A DNA stretch of 64,000 bases. Source: an uncultured Fluviicola sp. GTDB taxonomy: Bacteria > Bacteroidota > Bacteroidia > Flavobacteriales_D > Crocinitomicaceae. The notes below the pieces were generated by a model, which was not told where the DNA came from, made no database searches, and saw only the letters and a list, made by a program, of their open reading frames with translations. Made by a program: the position numbers and the translations under genes. Below, in pieces: positions 34,149 to 42,766 of this stretch (position 1 is its first letter; each line of letters begins with the position of its first letter). Location: assembly GCF_902168135.1 (NCBI RefSeq), contig NZ_CABHOL010000020.1:1-64000 (forward strand), in the 5' to 3' direction.

Positions 34149-35051
34149 CTACTCTGTAACAAAGTTGATTTCCCGTGGAGTTCCTTTTCCAGGACCAAGT
34201 TCGCATTTTTCCAGCAGCAACTGACCCTGACGTGCATTCAGCCAATTGACAAAGCCTGTATTTAGTCCGTCGGGTGCTCCTGAATTGATTGCCCAGATTG
34301 GTCGCCAGAACGGATATTTTCGCTCTGTAATATTTGCCTTGGTTGGTCTCCAATAGTACTTGTCGTTGCCCTGGATCCCCACTACACGGAATTTTTTCAA
34401 ACGTGCTTTCACATTCGGGTCATCGAAGTCACTGATGTGATTGTAACCGATTACTCCAAGAGTATTCGGATTTTCTTGCACGTATCTAATGAGGTCCTCG
34501 GTGTTTTTTGCGGCGTGTACCTGTTTCCCGAAATCGGTTCCGATCCACTTCAGCATGTGGTTAAAGTTCGCCGATTGTACCTGGTCAAAAACAATTTCGA
34601 TCGGTTTTTGAGAAATGGGCCAGGTGGTAGTCTTCCCTTTTAGTAAATCACGGAGCTGATTTTGGGTAAGCAGGGTATCCATGTTGTTTAGGTTTACAAT
34701 AAATGTAATTGCGTCATGTGCAATAATGTCTGATGTCACCGTAATATTGAGTGATCTCAGGTATTTTTTTTCTTCTTTAGTGTAATCCCTTCCGATGAAA
34801 ATGGTTCTTGCTTTTCCTTCTGATAGTGCTTTCATGGCATTTGTCTCACTGGTGTAAACCATGTTCAGGTCTGCCTGCGGGTAAATCCCCGTGAATACTT
34901 CTGATGCTGTTTTGATAAGCGGCTGGAAGGATTCGTCGAGGTACATGGTTTTCTTTCCGCGTCTGGGTGTATCATCCGGTGTTTGATTGGTATTGCAGGA
35001 GAATTGAATTCCCAGAAGGGCCAATGAACTTAAAAGGACCAGTTTCTTCAT
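34149..35051 (-). CDS. PstS-like substrate-binding lipoprotein
   Basis: A 300-residue periplasmic-binding-protein-fold protein. The signal ends at QFSCNTNQ, a probable lipoprotein Cys at residue 19. Features include MYLDESFQPLIKTASEVF, NMVYTSETNAMKALSEGKARTIFIGRDY and TLGVIGYNHISDFDDP, and it looks like the phosphate-binding PstS fold (ligand loops in SET and the 'G-Y' region are only partly like PstS). There is no pstCAB nearby. It lies four bases after a small membrane protein gene and downstream of exbB-exbD-exbD-tonB. The ligand is unknown. Confidence 0.82.
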   Translation of the reverse strand: MKKLVLLSSLALLGIQFSCNTNQTPDDTPRRGKKTMYLDESFQPLIKTASEVFTGIYPQADLNMVYTSETNAMKALSEGKARTIFIGRDYTKEEKKYLRSLNITVTSDIIAHDAITFIVNLNNMDTLLTQNQLRDLLKGKTTTWPISQKPIEIVFDQVQSANFNHMLKWIGTDFGKQVHAAKNTEDLIRYVQENPNTLGVIGYNHISDFDDPNVKARLKKFRVVGIQGNDKYYWRPTKANITERKYPFWRPIWAINSGAPDGLNTGFVNWLNARQGQLLLEKCELGPGKGTPREINFVTE

Positions 35052-35055
35052 AAGC

Positions 35056-35262
35056 TTATTCTTCTTTTTTATTGTTTTGAATCAATGTGTACAAGCGGAA
35101 TGCTCTGTAGAGACCATAAATGAGGATGAGGGCAACAAACAGGTGGCGTTTGAAACCATACAGCCTTTCAATGAGCAGATCACTGAATAACAGGAAGTAA
35201 GCCATAACCAAACACATGACTACCATGAAACCTGCCATAATAAGGGGTAAGTTCTTAAACAT
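35056..35262 (-). CDS. small two-helix membrane protein in the TonB cluster
   Basis: A 68-residue protein with two hydrophobic helices (LPLIMAGFMVVMCLVMAYFLLF and LFVALILIYGLYRAFRLYTLI) joined by a short basic loop (YGFKRH) and ending KKEE. I do not recognise a named family. It sits between the tonB terminator and the PstS-like gene with only four bases to the latter, so it is co-transcribed with it and perhaps anchors or partners it in the inner membrane. Confidence 0.72.
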   Translation of the reverse strand: MFKNLPLIMAGFMVVMCLVMAYFLLFSDLLIERLYGFKRHLFVALILIYGLYRAFRLYTLIQNNKKEE

Positions 35263-35275
35263 ACTAAACGAAAAA

Positions 35276-35304
35276 AATCCCCCTGACTATGAATCAGGGG
35301 GATT
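35276..35304 (-). terminator. terminator of exbB-exbD-exbD-tonB
   Basis: AATCCCCCTGA and TCAGGGGGATT pair over 11 bases; read leftward it is followed by seven T. It nearly repeats the stem at 32229-32259. Confidence 0.88.
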
Positions 35305-35320
35305 ACTATTAATACTGAAA

Positions 35321-36175
35321 TTAATTCAATTTGAATGAAACCGGTAATGAGAAGGTACTGTTTACGGCTTTACCGTTGATTTTACCTGGTGTCCATCTCG
35401 GCATGCCTTTCACAACGCGAATTGCTTCCTGGTCACACTCCGGACAATCTGTTACACCTTTCTTCACTTTTACGTTGGAGATGTAACCGTTCTCACTCAC
35501 TACGAACTGAAGGTAACATTTACCTTCCAATCCCATTTCAACTGCAGTTTGAGGATACTTGATGTTCTCAGCAAGGTATCTTTTCAAAGCTGCCATACCA
35601 CCATTAGGTTCAGCAGGCTCATCCACGATGTCGTAGATTACGTTCTCTTTTTTCTCTACTTTTTCTTCCTTCTTAACAACTACTTCAGGAGTTTTAGCAA
35701 AGGCATCCGTCTCTTCGTGAGTTTCCGTATCCGCTTTCACGTCCTTAATCTCTTCTTGAGGAGGAACATCGGAATCTTCCGTATCGGAAATTTCCGGCGG
35801 AGTAAATTGGATGGTTTTCTCCATTGGCGGAACTTCCGGTTCCAACGGTTCAACGATTTCCTCTTTTTCTAAAGGGGCATCAACAGCAAATGCTGTTAAA
35901 TCCAAAGGAACTTCTTTAGGTTTTTCTTCAGGAAGATTCATAATCAACTTATAAATCCCGAAAGTTGTTCCGATGAACAGGATTACTCCGGCCATAACAA
36001 GTAACAAGTTACGACTGTAATTTGTTCGGATCTGGTACGCACCATATTCATGGTTACGGTCCTCAAATACGATCTCGTTACGCTCGATAGATGTTACCTG
36101 CTGCCAGCTCTTTGCGCTGAAATACTCATACAATGAGAGTCCAGCTACCAGAAGTACAACAACTGCTACTAACAT
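35321..36175 (-). CDS. tonB: energy transducer TonB (operon copy)
   Basis: A 284-residue TonB with an N-terminal helix (LVAVVVLLVAGLSLYEYF), the block NEIVFEDRNHEYGAYQIRTNYSR, a second helix (LLLVMAGVILFIGTTFGIY), a Glu/Pro-rich spacer including DTEDSDVPPQEE, and a C-terminal TonB domain (GGMAALKRYLAENIKYPQTAVEMGLEGKCYLQFVVSENG, MPRWTPGKINGKAVNSTFSLPVSF). It transmits the proton-motive force from ExbB/ExbD to TonB-dependent receptors. It follows the two exbD genes closely (four-base gap). Confidence 0.95.
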   Translation of the reverse strand: MLVAVVVLLVAGLSLYEYFSAKSWQQVTSIERNEIVFEDRNHEYGAYQIRTNYSRNLLLVMAGVILFIGTTFGIYKLIMNLPEEKPKEVPLDLTAFAVDAPLEKEEIVEPLEPEVPPMEKTIQFTPPEISDTEDSDVPPQEEIKDVKADTETHEETDAFAKTPEVVVKKEEKVEKKENVIYDIVDEPAEPNGGMAALKRYLAENIKYPQTAVEMGLEGKCYLQFVVSENGYISNVKVKKGVTDCPECDQEAIRVVKGMPRWTPGKINGKAVNSTFSLPVSFKLN

Positions 36176-36179
36176 ATGC

Positions 36180-36812
36180 TTATTGTTTTAATTTTTCGTC
36201 TAACAGTGCCTGCTCGCTCTTTGTAATGTCTACAGGAGCAATTACCCCGATTTGAGCAATGTACAATTCGTCAATCACGTCAATGAAGTTGCGGGTCTTC
36301 GCTTTCATATCGGTTTTCACCAATACTTTCAAAGCTTCTTTATCTCCTTTTGCTTCAATGACTTTCTTTTTGTAAATCGAATCGCTGATTTGCTTCTTAC
36401 TCAATTGTCCGTTTAGTTCGGTGATTTTATTCAATACATAGGTATTGTTTTCCTTCAAAATCTTACGAATTCCTTCCGGGCCAAAATTAGTTTCAATCAA
36501 CTCAGTTGCAGGTTTCCCTTCAGCATTTCCAACCGGGTAAAACTGTCCTTTGTAATAGAAAACTTTGTCATCTGAAATCAAAAAGGTAATACCATTTTTC
36601 ACTTTTGGAGGCTCAGGACCTTGTTCTTCTGTCTTTGCAGGGTAAGTCAAACTCATCACCTTCGGTTTCGCGAACGTGGAAGTCAATACGAAGAATGTCA
36701 ACAATAGGAAACCTAAGTCTACCATTGGAGTCATATCAATTCTGGCGGAACCTTTCTTGCCGTGCTTTTTGCCTTTATCGTCGCCGCCGCCGCTTTCTGC
36801 TATTTCTGCCAT
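36180..36812 (-). CDS. exbD: ExbD/TolR biopolymer transporter (second)
   Basis: A 210-residue protein with one N-terminal membrane helix beginning RIDMTPMVDLGFLLLTFFVL; the Asp in PMVDLGFLL is the conserved ion-channel residue of ExbD/TolR. The periplasmic part (about 150 residues) is longer than in E. coli ExbD (141 residues in total) and carries inserted acidic/Lys stretches. It forms a proton channel with ExbB and its paralogue. Confidence 0.94.
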   Translation of the reverse strand: MAEIAESGGGDDKGKKHGKKGSARIDMTPMVDLGFLLLTFFVLTSTFAKPKVMSLTYPAKTEEQGPEPPKVKNGITFLISDDKVFYYKGQFYPVGNAEGKPATELIETNFGPEGIRKILKENNTYVLNKITELNGQLSKKQISDSIYKKKVIEAKGDKEALKVLVKTDMKAKTRNFIDVIDELYIAQIGVIAPVDITKSEQALLDEKLKQ

Positions 36813-36818
36813 AACTTC

Positions 36819-37502
36819 TTATAATTGCTGTGCTTCCTGGGAAGTCACGAAATTCAAATTGTTCAACTTCAGGTTACGGAATACTTCGATCACCGTTTTT
36901 ACTTTCACGTATTCGGCTTCCATATCGGCCTTCAACACGAATTTCGGTTTGAAATCTTCCGGTTTAAGAGGAATTCCTCCTTTTCCTTGTTTGGCATTTT
37001 CTTCTTCAAACTTTGCTTTTCCGTAGTCGAGCATCTCGCGGTTTGCAAAATTGATCCAGTCGGCCAACTCATTGTTCTTAGTTGTATCAACAGGAATTGT
37101 TGCATTCGGCAAGTTTTTACGCTCTTCAGCTTCAAGAGAAAGGTATTTCGGAAGCTCACTCATGCTGCATCCAAAACCTCCTTCCATTCTGCTGAATGTT
37201 GTAATATTCTCTTCTGAAAACGGAACTTTATATTTAGCTGCCATTTGCATCAAGACTTTTTTACGAACTTCTTCTCCCGAGCAAGTGAAAAAGACTCTTC
37301 CTTTTGTGTCCACGGTAACCATTACCAGGGTCTTTTGAGGAATGTCATCTTTCCCGATCGAAGAAGGGATTTCGATTTTTACAACTTCGTCTGTACGGAA
37401 GTCAGCTGCTAGCATGAAGAATGTAACCAAAAGGAAGGCCAAGTCAACCATTGGCGTCATGTCAATGGAAGGGGAACCTTTAGGTAATTTTAATTTAGCC
37501 AT
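36819..37502 (-). CDS. exbD: ExbD/TolR biopolymer transporter (first)
   Basis: A 227-residue ExbD paralogue. N terminus SPSIDMTPMVDLAFLLVTFFML holds the channel Asp in the same context as in the second copy. The periplasmic region is about 180 residues with a Cys (FTCSGEEV) and a polar middle insert. Paired exbD genes are typical in Bacteroidota. It follows exbB after 39 bases. Confidence 0.94.
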   Translation of the reverse strand: MAKLKLPKGSPSIDMTPMVDLAFLLVTFFMLAADFRTDEVVKIEIPSSIGKDDIPQKTLVMVTVDTKGRVFFTCSGEEVRKKVLMQMAAKYKVPFSEENITTFSRMEGGFGCSMSELPKYLSLEAEERKNLPNATIPVDTTKNNELADWINFANREMLDYGKAKFEEENAKQGKGGIPLKPEDFKPKFVLKADMEAEYVKVKTVIEVFRNLKLNNLNFVTSQEAQQL

Positions 37503-37541
37503 TCTTACTTATATTATTTCTTCGCCAAAGACGAATGAATA

Positions 37542-38342
37542 TTAATTGTTAGCGTTAAAGTTTTGAACGATAGCAAAACCAGCCTCATCCATAGCGTGAG
37601 TCATTTGATCGATCTTCGTGTTGAAGAAGTTGTACATTATTGTAGCCACTGTAGAAGCGAAGATACCAAAGAATGTATTGATCAAGGCCTCAGAAATACC
37701 AATTGATAATTTAGTTGTATCAGGAGTACCGGCACCCATCGCCTGGAAGGATTTGATCATCCCCAATACCGTTCCGATCAAACCGATCAAAGTACCTACA
37801 GATACACAAGTAGAGATGATAACCAGGTTTTTAGACATCATTGGAACTTCCAAAGAAATTGCCTCCTCGATCTCAGCTTTGATGATCTCAGATTTTGTCT
37901 CCTTATCCAAAGTAGGGTCTTTCTGAACTGATTCATATTTCTCTAATCCTGCGCGGATTACATTAGCCAAAGATCCTTTTTGCTTATCACACTCTTCCAA
38001 TGCACCCTGGATATCGTTTGATTCCATCAAAGATTTGATTTTTTCAACGAATGCGTTGATGTTACCACGACCTTTTGTTTTGGAAATACTGATGAAACGC
38101 TCAACAGAGAAAATAATTACGATGATGTTTACCGCCATCAAGAAAGGTACGATGATACCTCCTTTGTAGATAGTACCAAGCGTGTTGTTGTCAATCGGGT
38201 GCTCATTCGGATCACCATTAACGAAGTTTGCAGGATCTCCTAGAATGAAATAATAGATAAGAAATCCAATCCCTAATGCAATTGCAATAGATAATGAGGC
38301 AACTAATGATGAAAAACCTCCTCCTGTTTTTGTCTTGCTCAT
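37542..38342 (-). CDS. exbB: ExbB/TolQ/MotA-family proton channel protein
   Basis: A 266-residue membrane protein with three hydrophobic helices: near residue 15, near 60 (GGIIVPFLMAVNIIVIIFSV) and late (LVIISTCVSVGTLIGLIGTVLGMIKSF and INTFFGIFASTVATIMYNFF). The GLIGTVLGMIKSFQAMG block is the family signature. It starts the operon exbB-exbD-exbD-tonB, and its promoter matches the Bacteroidota consensus. Confidence 0.95.
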   Translation of the reverse strand: MSKTKTGGGFSSLVASLSIAIALGIGFLIYYFILGDPANFVNGDPNEHPIDNNTLGTIYKGGIIVPFLMAVNIIVIIFSVERFISISKTKGRGNINAFVEKIKSLMESNDIQGALEECDKQKGSLANVIRAGLEKYESVQKDPTLDKETKSEIIKAEIEEAISLEVPMMSKNLVIISTCVSVGTLIGLIGTVLGMIKSFQAMGAGTPDTTKLSIGISEALINTFFGIFASTVATIMYNFFNTKIDQMTHAMDEAGFAIVQNFNANN

Positions 38343-38381
38343 AATTTAGTCTTTATTGAAACTTTTTACATGTTTAAGCCT

Positions 38382-38415
38382 CAAACATACTAAAAAGGTT
38401 TTAATTAGTTCCAAA
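38382..38415 (-). promoter_or_regulatory. promoter of exbB operon (TTTG-N22-TATGTTTG)
   Basis: Read leftward: TTTG (38415-38412), 22 bases, TATGTTTG (38389-38382), then a 39-base leader. Confidence 0.75.
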
Positions 38416-38636
38416 CCTTTTAGTGAAATGAGTTGCCTTTTTTATCAAAATGCTTCAAAATCCATTTTAAGTACCTTAATTACCAATTGAACGAAAGAAT
38501 AGACCTGTTTTGCGGAATGTTACGAAAAAATCAAGCCTGTATTAACTAAAAATGAACATTCTTTCATTCTGGCTTCCGTACAACTTCCTTCAACTTTGGT
38601 TCAATGACCGGATAAATTTGAAAGAAATTACTTCGT

Positions 38637-38670
38637 TTTGCAACGGTGCTGATTGAGCGTTGTATATTTG
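38637..38670 (+). promoter_or_regulatory. promoter of paaZ (TTTG-N22-TATATTTG)
   Basis: TTTG at 38637-38640, 22 bases, TATATTTG at 38663-38670, then 25 bases to the ATG at 38696. Confidence 0.78.
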
Positions 38671-38695
38671 AAATGAAATTTCAGAGGAAATCAAG

Positions 38696-40771
38696 ATGAT
38701 ACAAGTAAAGAATTATATATGCGGTCAATGGGTGGCCGGTGAAGGTGAAGAACAAAAAATCTATAATGCCATTACCGGTGATCAGATCGGGTCGGTTTCA
38801 AGTGCAGGACTGGATTACGAAGCAATCCTGAATTACGGAAGAACAGTCGGCGGAAAGCAACTGCGCAAAATGACTTTCCAGGAACGCGGACGCATGCTCA
38901 AGGCTTTGGCGCTTTTCTTAATGGAGCGTAAAAGAACTTATTACGAAGTTTCTGCATGGACAGGTGCTACGAAAGTGGATTCCTGGATTGATATCGAAGG
39001 CGGGATCGGGAACTTGTTTGCAAATGCTTCATTGAGAAGACAATTTCCGGATTTGCCTTATTATGTAGACGGAAACACCGCACCAATGTCTAAGAACGGA
39101 TCTTTTATCGGACATCACATCATGGTGCCTAAGCAGGGAGTTGCTGTTCACATCAATGCTTTTAATTTCCCGATTTGGGGGATGCTGGAGAAAATTGCAG
39201 TGAATTTGATGGCAGGTGTTCCGGCAGTGGTGAAACCATCCGAGTTTACCAGCTACCTGACGGAGGTGATGGTAAAGGATATCATCGATTCGGAAATATT
39301 GCCGGAAGGCGCTTTACAATTGGTTTCCGGGTTTGGCCGCGGGATCATTGATCATGTAACGAACCAGGATGTGGTAACTTTCACCGGAAGCGCATTCACC
39401 GGAAGGAAGTTGAAAGCGCATCCGCGTTTGATTGAAGAATCAGTGCCGTTTAATTTGGAAGCCGATTCACTGAATGCGATGGTACTTGGTCAAAAAGCTG
39501 CTCCGGGAACAGAAGAGTTTGATATTTTCGTGAAAGAGGTAACAAAAGAAATCACGATCAAGGCCGGTCAGAAATGTACGGCTGTACGACGTATTTTGGT
39601 TCCTGAGAATTTCATTGAAGAAGTGCAGAAAGGAGTTTCGGCTCGTTTGGCATCCACAACGATAGGTGATCCGAAGGTGGAGGGTGTGCGCATGGGAGCT
39701 TTGATCAACCGGACACAAGTAGAACGTGTTCGCGAGAATGTGGAGTTATTGGCGAAATCCCAGGAAATTATTTACGGAGATCTGGACCAGTTTGATGTGG
39801 TTGGTGCGGATAAGGATAAGGGAGCTTTCTTTTCCCCGATCTTATTCCTGAACGATTCTCCGTTCGACAAACAGGATGTTCACAATGTAGAAGCTTTCGG
39901 ACCGGTTTCAACGATCATGCCTTACAAGGACATGGACCAGGCAATCGAACTGACTAAATTAGGAAAGGGTTCATTGGTAACATCCATTGTTACTGCTGAT
40001 GATAAAGAAGCACGTGAGTTTGTAGTAGAAACCGCTTGTGTGAACGGGCGTATTTTGGTTCTGAACAGGGATTGTGCGAAAGAAAGTACGGGTCATGGTT
40101 CTCCGATGCCTTTGCTCACACACGGCGGACCTGGTAGAGCCGGAGGAGGAGAAGAAATGGGCGGAAAACGCGGAATCATGCATTACATGCAGCGTACAGC
40201 AATTCAGGGGCATCCTACAACCATCACGGAAATAACACAAGTTTACCAACAGGGTGCGAAAGGGAATATCAGCGATATCCACCCGTTCAAGAAACATTAC
40301 GAAGAATTGGAAGTAGGGGATCAATTGATTACCGAAAGCCGTTTGATCACTGCCGAAGATATCGATGCCTTTGCGGCTTTGAGCGGCGATAATTTCTATG
40401 CACACAAAAGAGAAACGAATTTTGCAGGTACCATGTTCGATGAACAGGTTGCTCACGGATATTTAATCATGAGTATTTCGGCAGGATTGTTTGTGGATAG
40501 CTATGAAATCAACCCGGTGCTTTTGAACTACGGTATTGATGAATTGCGATTTACCAAACCGGTGTATGCAGGAGCAAATATCCATATCCGCTTCACATGC
40601 AAGGAGAAAGTGAGCACGGACGTTACTCCGAACGACGAAGATCCGAAAACACATATTCAGCGCGGCGTTGTAAAATGGCTGGTTGAAATGCTGGATGATT
40701 CGGACGAACCATTGGTTGGTATTGCAACAATTCTGACGATGGTGAAGCGTTTGGATCAGTCAATAAATTGA
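38696..40771 (+). CDS. paaZ: bifunctional phenylacetate-degradation protein PaaZ (oxepin-CoA hydrolase / aldehyde dehydrogenase)
   Basis: A 691-residue fusion. Residues 1-520 are an aldehyde dehydrogenase with catalytic Glu255 (NLEADSLNAM) and Cys294 (GQKCTAVRR). Residues 545-690 are a MaoC-type hydratase (EDIDAFAALSGDNFYAHKRE, then FDEQVAHGYLIMSISAGLFV), with the hydratase Asp in LSGD and the His in YAHK. In E. coli PaaZ opens the oxepin-CoA ring and oxidises the resulting aldehyde. No other paa gene is in the window, so the substrate in this organism is open; closely related fusions act on other aldehyde-CoA substrates. Promoter TTTG-N22-TATATTTG precedes it. Repeat A copy 3 lies 19 bases after its stop. 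Confidence 0.9.
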   Translation: MIQVKNYICGQWVAGEGEEQKIYNAITGDQIGSVSSAGLDYEAILNYGRTVGGKQLRKMTFQERGRMLKALALFLMERKRTYYEVSAWTGATKVDSWIDIEGGIGNLFANASLRRQFPDLPYYVDGNTAPMSKNGSFIGHHIMVPKQGVAVHINAFNFPIWGMLEKIAVNLMAGVPAVVKPSEFTSYLTEVMVKDIIDSEILPEGALQLVSGFGRGIIDHVTNQDVVTFTGSAFTGRKLKAHPRLIEESVPFNLEADSLNAMVLGQKAAPGTEEFDIFVKEVTKEITIKAGQKCTAVRRILVPENFIEEVQKGVSARLASTTIGDPKVEGVRMGALINRTQVERVRENVELLAKSQEIIYGDLDQFDVVGADKDKGAFFSPILFLNDSPFDKQDVHNVEAFGPVSTIMPYKDMDQAIELTKLGKGSLVTSIVTADDKEAREFVVETACVNGRILVLNRDCAKESTGHGSPMPLLTHGGPGRAGGGEEMGGKRGIMHYMQRTAIQGHPTTITEITQVYQQGAKGNISDIHPFKKHYEELEVGDQLITESRLITAEDIDAFAALSGDNFYAHKRETNFAGTMFDEQVAHGYLIMSISAGLFVDSYEINPVLLNYGIDELRFTKPVYAGANIHIRFTCKEKVSTDVTPNDEDPKTHIQRGVVKWLVEMLDDSDEPLVGIATILTMVKRLDQSIN

Positions 40772-40790
40772 AACAATGCATGAATATACC

Positions 40791-40822
40791 ATGTAGGGCT
40801 GTGATTAATCGCGGCCCTACGT
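40791..40822. repeat. palindromic repeat A, copy 3
   Basis: ATGTAGGGCTGTGATT (40791-40806) faces AATCGCGGCCCTACGT (40807-40822). The three mismatches all become G-U pairs in RNA of the rightward strand. It lies 19 bases after the paaZ stop. Confidence 0.8.
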
Positions 40823-40845
40823 ATTTATAATCGTCTGAAGATTAC

Positions 40846-40853
40846 TATCTTTC
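40846..40853 (+). promoter_or_regulatory. near-consensus TAnnTTTG box before TonB-C protein
   Basis: TATCTTTC-GGGC-ATG: seven of eight consensus positions and four bases before the start codon. Confidence 0.4.
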
Positions 40854-40857
40854 GGGC

Positions 40858-41970
40858 ATGAAATTACTACTCTTTTCACTGTTTATTATCGGGAGCTTCA
40901 CCGTTTCGGGGCAATGCGCCAAAAAACAGCGCAGACAGCTTTTAGCAGATTGTGCCTCCGAACAGCAGAAGCAAGAAGAAGCTCTTACTGTTTTCAGTAA
41001 ATCCAAGGCCGAGTTTGATACGGTGAAAAAGATTGCCAGGGGCAAGATCGACTCTTTGAGAAACGGTGAAAAACAGTTGCTCGCTTGTTTCTTAAACTAT
41101 TCAAGGTTTCTTTACCAGTTAAAAGAGCTGAAAACGGAACTTCCATCCTTAAAACACACTTTTAAAAGTGATGAAGTTCCTATCCATAGTGAGTTCCTTG
41201 TTCCCATGGAAAGTACTTTGTCGGCGGTTTTTGTATTTGAGAAAGTTTCTGAAAAAGCAGACCTCGGGGATCTCAGTGTGAAGGAGCAAAATAAAGTACT
41301 GCGCAGAAAATTGGATGAGTATAAGCGTTATTCCCTTTCAAATACCGTTCGATTAGGAGAAATGAAGGAATGTAGTGCACGAATCAGTATTTTTTTACCA
41401 CGTATTGATTCGATGTTTCGCGTATATAGGGTGCTTGCAAATGATTTGACTTCTGACAGCTGGAAATTGCAGGATAGATTAAAACAGGAGGAAGCAGTTT
41501 TCAGAAAGAAAGGACCCAAGGATTTCCCGGAAGCTTATTTTTTGACTTTTCCGGAAGTTTTCCCGGGTTTTATTTCCACCGGACAACTGAATGAGCCTAT
41601 CGAATATACATCTTTTGAATATTCCTCTCCGATTGCTGTTGAGCACAATGAACCAAAAATTTTTGAATGGACAGAAGATGCTGCCGTTTTCCCGGGAGGT
41701 AGAGAAAAGATGAATGAGTTTATAACCACGAACCTGCGTAACCCCGAAAGTGTTGAGCAAGGGATTATTTCAGGAAAAGTGTACGTTAAGTTTGTGGTTT
41801 CTGAAAAAGGGGAGATTTCAGCTGCCCAAGTTTTAAAAGGAATTCCTGCCTGTCCGGAATGCGGGGAAGAGGCAATCCGCTTAATAAACAGCATGCCGAA
41901 TTGGATTCCTGCAGAGCACGATGGTAAAAAAGTGAAATCGTATGTGGGTTTACCCGTTAAATTTGAATGA
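40858..41970 (+). CDS. secreted protein with TonB C-terminal domain
   Basis: A 370-residue protein. The N terminus MKLLLFSLFIIGSFTVSGQ is a cleavable signal peptide, not a membrane anchor. Residues 25-110 are a helical Lys/Glu-rich region. The C terminus from about 280 is a TonB domain (AAVFPGGREKMNEFITTNLRNPESVEQGIISGKVYVKFVVSEKGEI, CPECGEEAIRLINSMPNWIPAEHDGKKVKSYVGLPV). Without N-terminal transmembrane helices it should not take part in ExbB/ExbD coupling in the ordinary way. It may be a periplasmic adaptor or wall-binding protein. Confidence 0.75.
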   Translation: MKLLLFSLFIIGSFTVSGQCAKKQRRQLLADCASEQQKQEEALTVFSKSKAEFDTVKKIARGKIDSLRNGEKQLLACFLNYSRFLYQLKELKTELPSLKHTFKSDEVPIHSEFLVPMESTLSAVFVFEKVSEKADLGDLSVKEQNKVLRRKLDEYKRYSLSNTVRLGEMKECSARISIFLPRIDSMFRVYRVLANDLTSDSWKLQDRLKQEEAVFRKKGPKDFPEAYFLTFPEVFPGFISTGQLNEPIEYTSFEYSSPIAVEHNEPKIFEWTEDAAVFPGGREKMNEFITTNLRNPESVEQGIISGKVYVKFVVSEKGEISAAQVLKGIPACPECGEEAIRLINSMPNWIPAEHDGKKVKSYVGLPVKFE

Positions 41971-41976
41971 ACAATT

Positions 41977-42738
41977 TCACCGCAATAAAAATTCCAAAAC
42001 GGCATTCATGAATTCCTCCGGTTGTTCTGCGTGGACCCAATGTCCTGCATTTTCAATTGTCAGAAAAGAAGAATCCGGGAACCGGTCTTCAATCTCAGGA
42101 ATGTCTTCGTCCAGGATGTATTTGGACATTCCGCCACGTATAAATAAGGTTTGAACAAAAACTTCTTCATCCGGAATTGCTTTCAGGATATTCTGCATTT
42201 CCCGTTCCAGGACTTCCACATTCATACGCCAGGCCAATTTGCCCTTTTCGATCCAATAAAGGTTCTTCATCAGGAACTGACGTGTACCGTTTTCCGGAAC
42301 AAAAGGAAGCAGGACTTCTTCTGCAGCCGAACGTGAATCCATGGGGGTGGCATTCAAAGCGGCAATGCCTTTTAAAATTTCCTGATGGTGGGGAGGATAG
42401 CCTTTGATTCCCATATCTACCACGATCATTTTTTCAATCGTATCCGGGTAAAGCTGTGCGCAACGCATAACGGTTTTTCCGCCCATGGAATGACCCAATA
42501 GATTGACTTTTTCCAATCCCAGGTCAGTGATCAGTTCGTGAAGATCTTCTGCGAGAATATCATAATCAAATTCATCACTCCAGTCTGTATGACCGTGATT
42601 GCGCTGATCCACTAAAATAACCTGGAAATAATCCGAAAAGCGTTTGGCATGTGTCTGCCAATTGTCTGAAGAACCAAAAAGTCCGTGAAGGATAATCAAT
42701 GGCTTTCCTTCTCCAATAATACGATGCTGCAGCTTCAT
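41977..42738 (-). CDS. alpha/beta hydrolase
   Basis: A 253-residue alpha/beta-hydrolase fold protein, of the YbfF type. Oxyanion motif GLFGSSDNW (residues about 19-27), nucleophile elbow GHSMGGKTVM, catalytic Asp/His toward the end (DIPEIEDRF, ENAGHWVHAEQPEEF). Cytosolic. Substrate unknown; YbfF-like enzymes hydrolyse acyl-CoA or simple esters. It is convergent with the TonB-C protein and has its own promoter box TAGTTTTG, four bases before the start. Confidence 0.88.
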   Translation of the reverse strand: MKLQHRIIGEGKPLIILHGLFGSSDNWQTHAKRFSDYFQVILVDQRNHGHTDWSDEFDYDILAEDLHELITDLGLEKVNLLGHSMGGKTVMRCAQLYPDTIEKMIVVDMGIKGYPPHHQEILKGIAALNATPMDSRSAAEEVLLPFVPENGTRQFLMKNLYWIEKGKLAWRMNVEVLEREMQNILKAIPDEEVFVQTLFIRGGMSKYILDEDIPEIEDRFPDSSFLTIENAGHWVHAEQPEEFMNAVLEFLLR

Positions 42739-42742
42739 GGTA

Positions 42743-42750
42743 CAAAACTA
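42743..42750 (-). promoter_or_regulatory. TAnnTTTG box of the alpha/beta hydrolase gene
   Basis: TAGTTTTG-TACC-ATG read leftward; the start codon follows four bases after the box. Confidence 0.6.
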
Positions 42751-42766
42751 CAAATCCGCTTTGTTT

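Larger units (their letters stand above)
38343..38695. other. divergent promoter region, exbB / paaZ
   Basis: 353 bases without a gene. It contains one promoter on each strand (38382-38415 leftward, 38637-38670 rightward), both with 22-base spacers. No other structure is clear. Confidence 0.6.
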
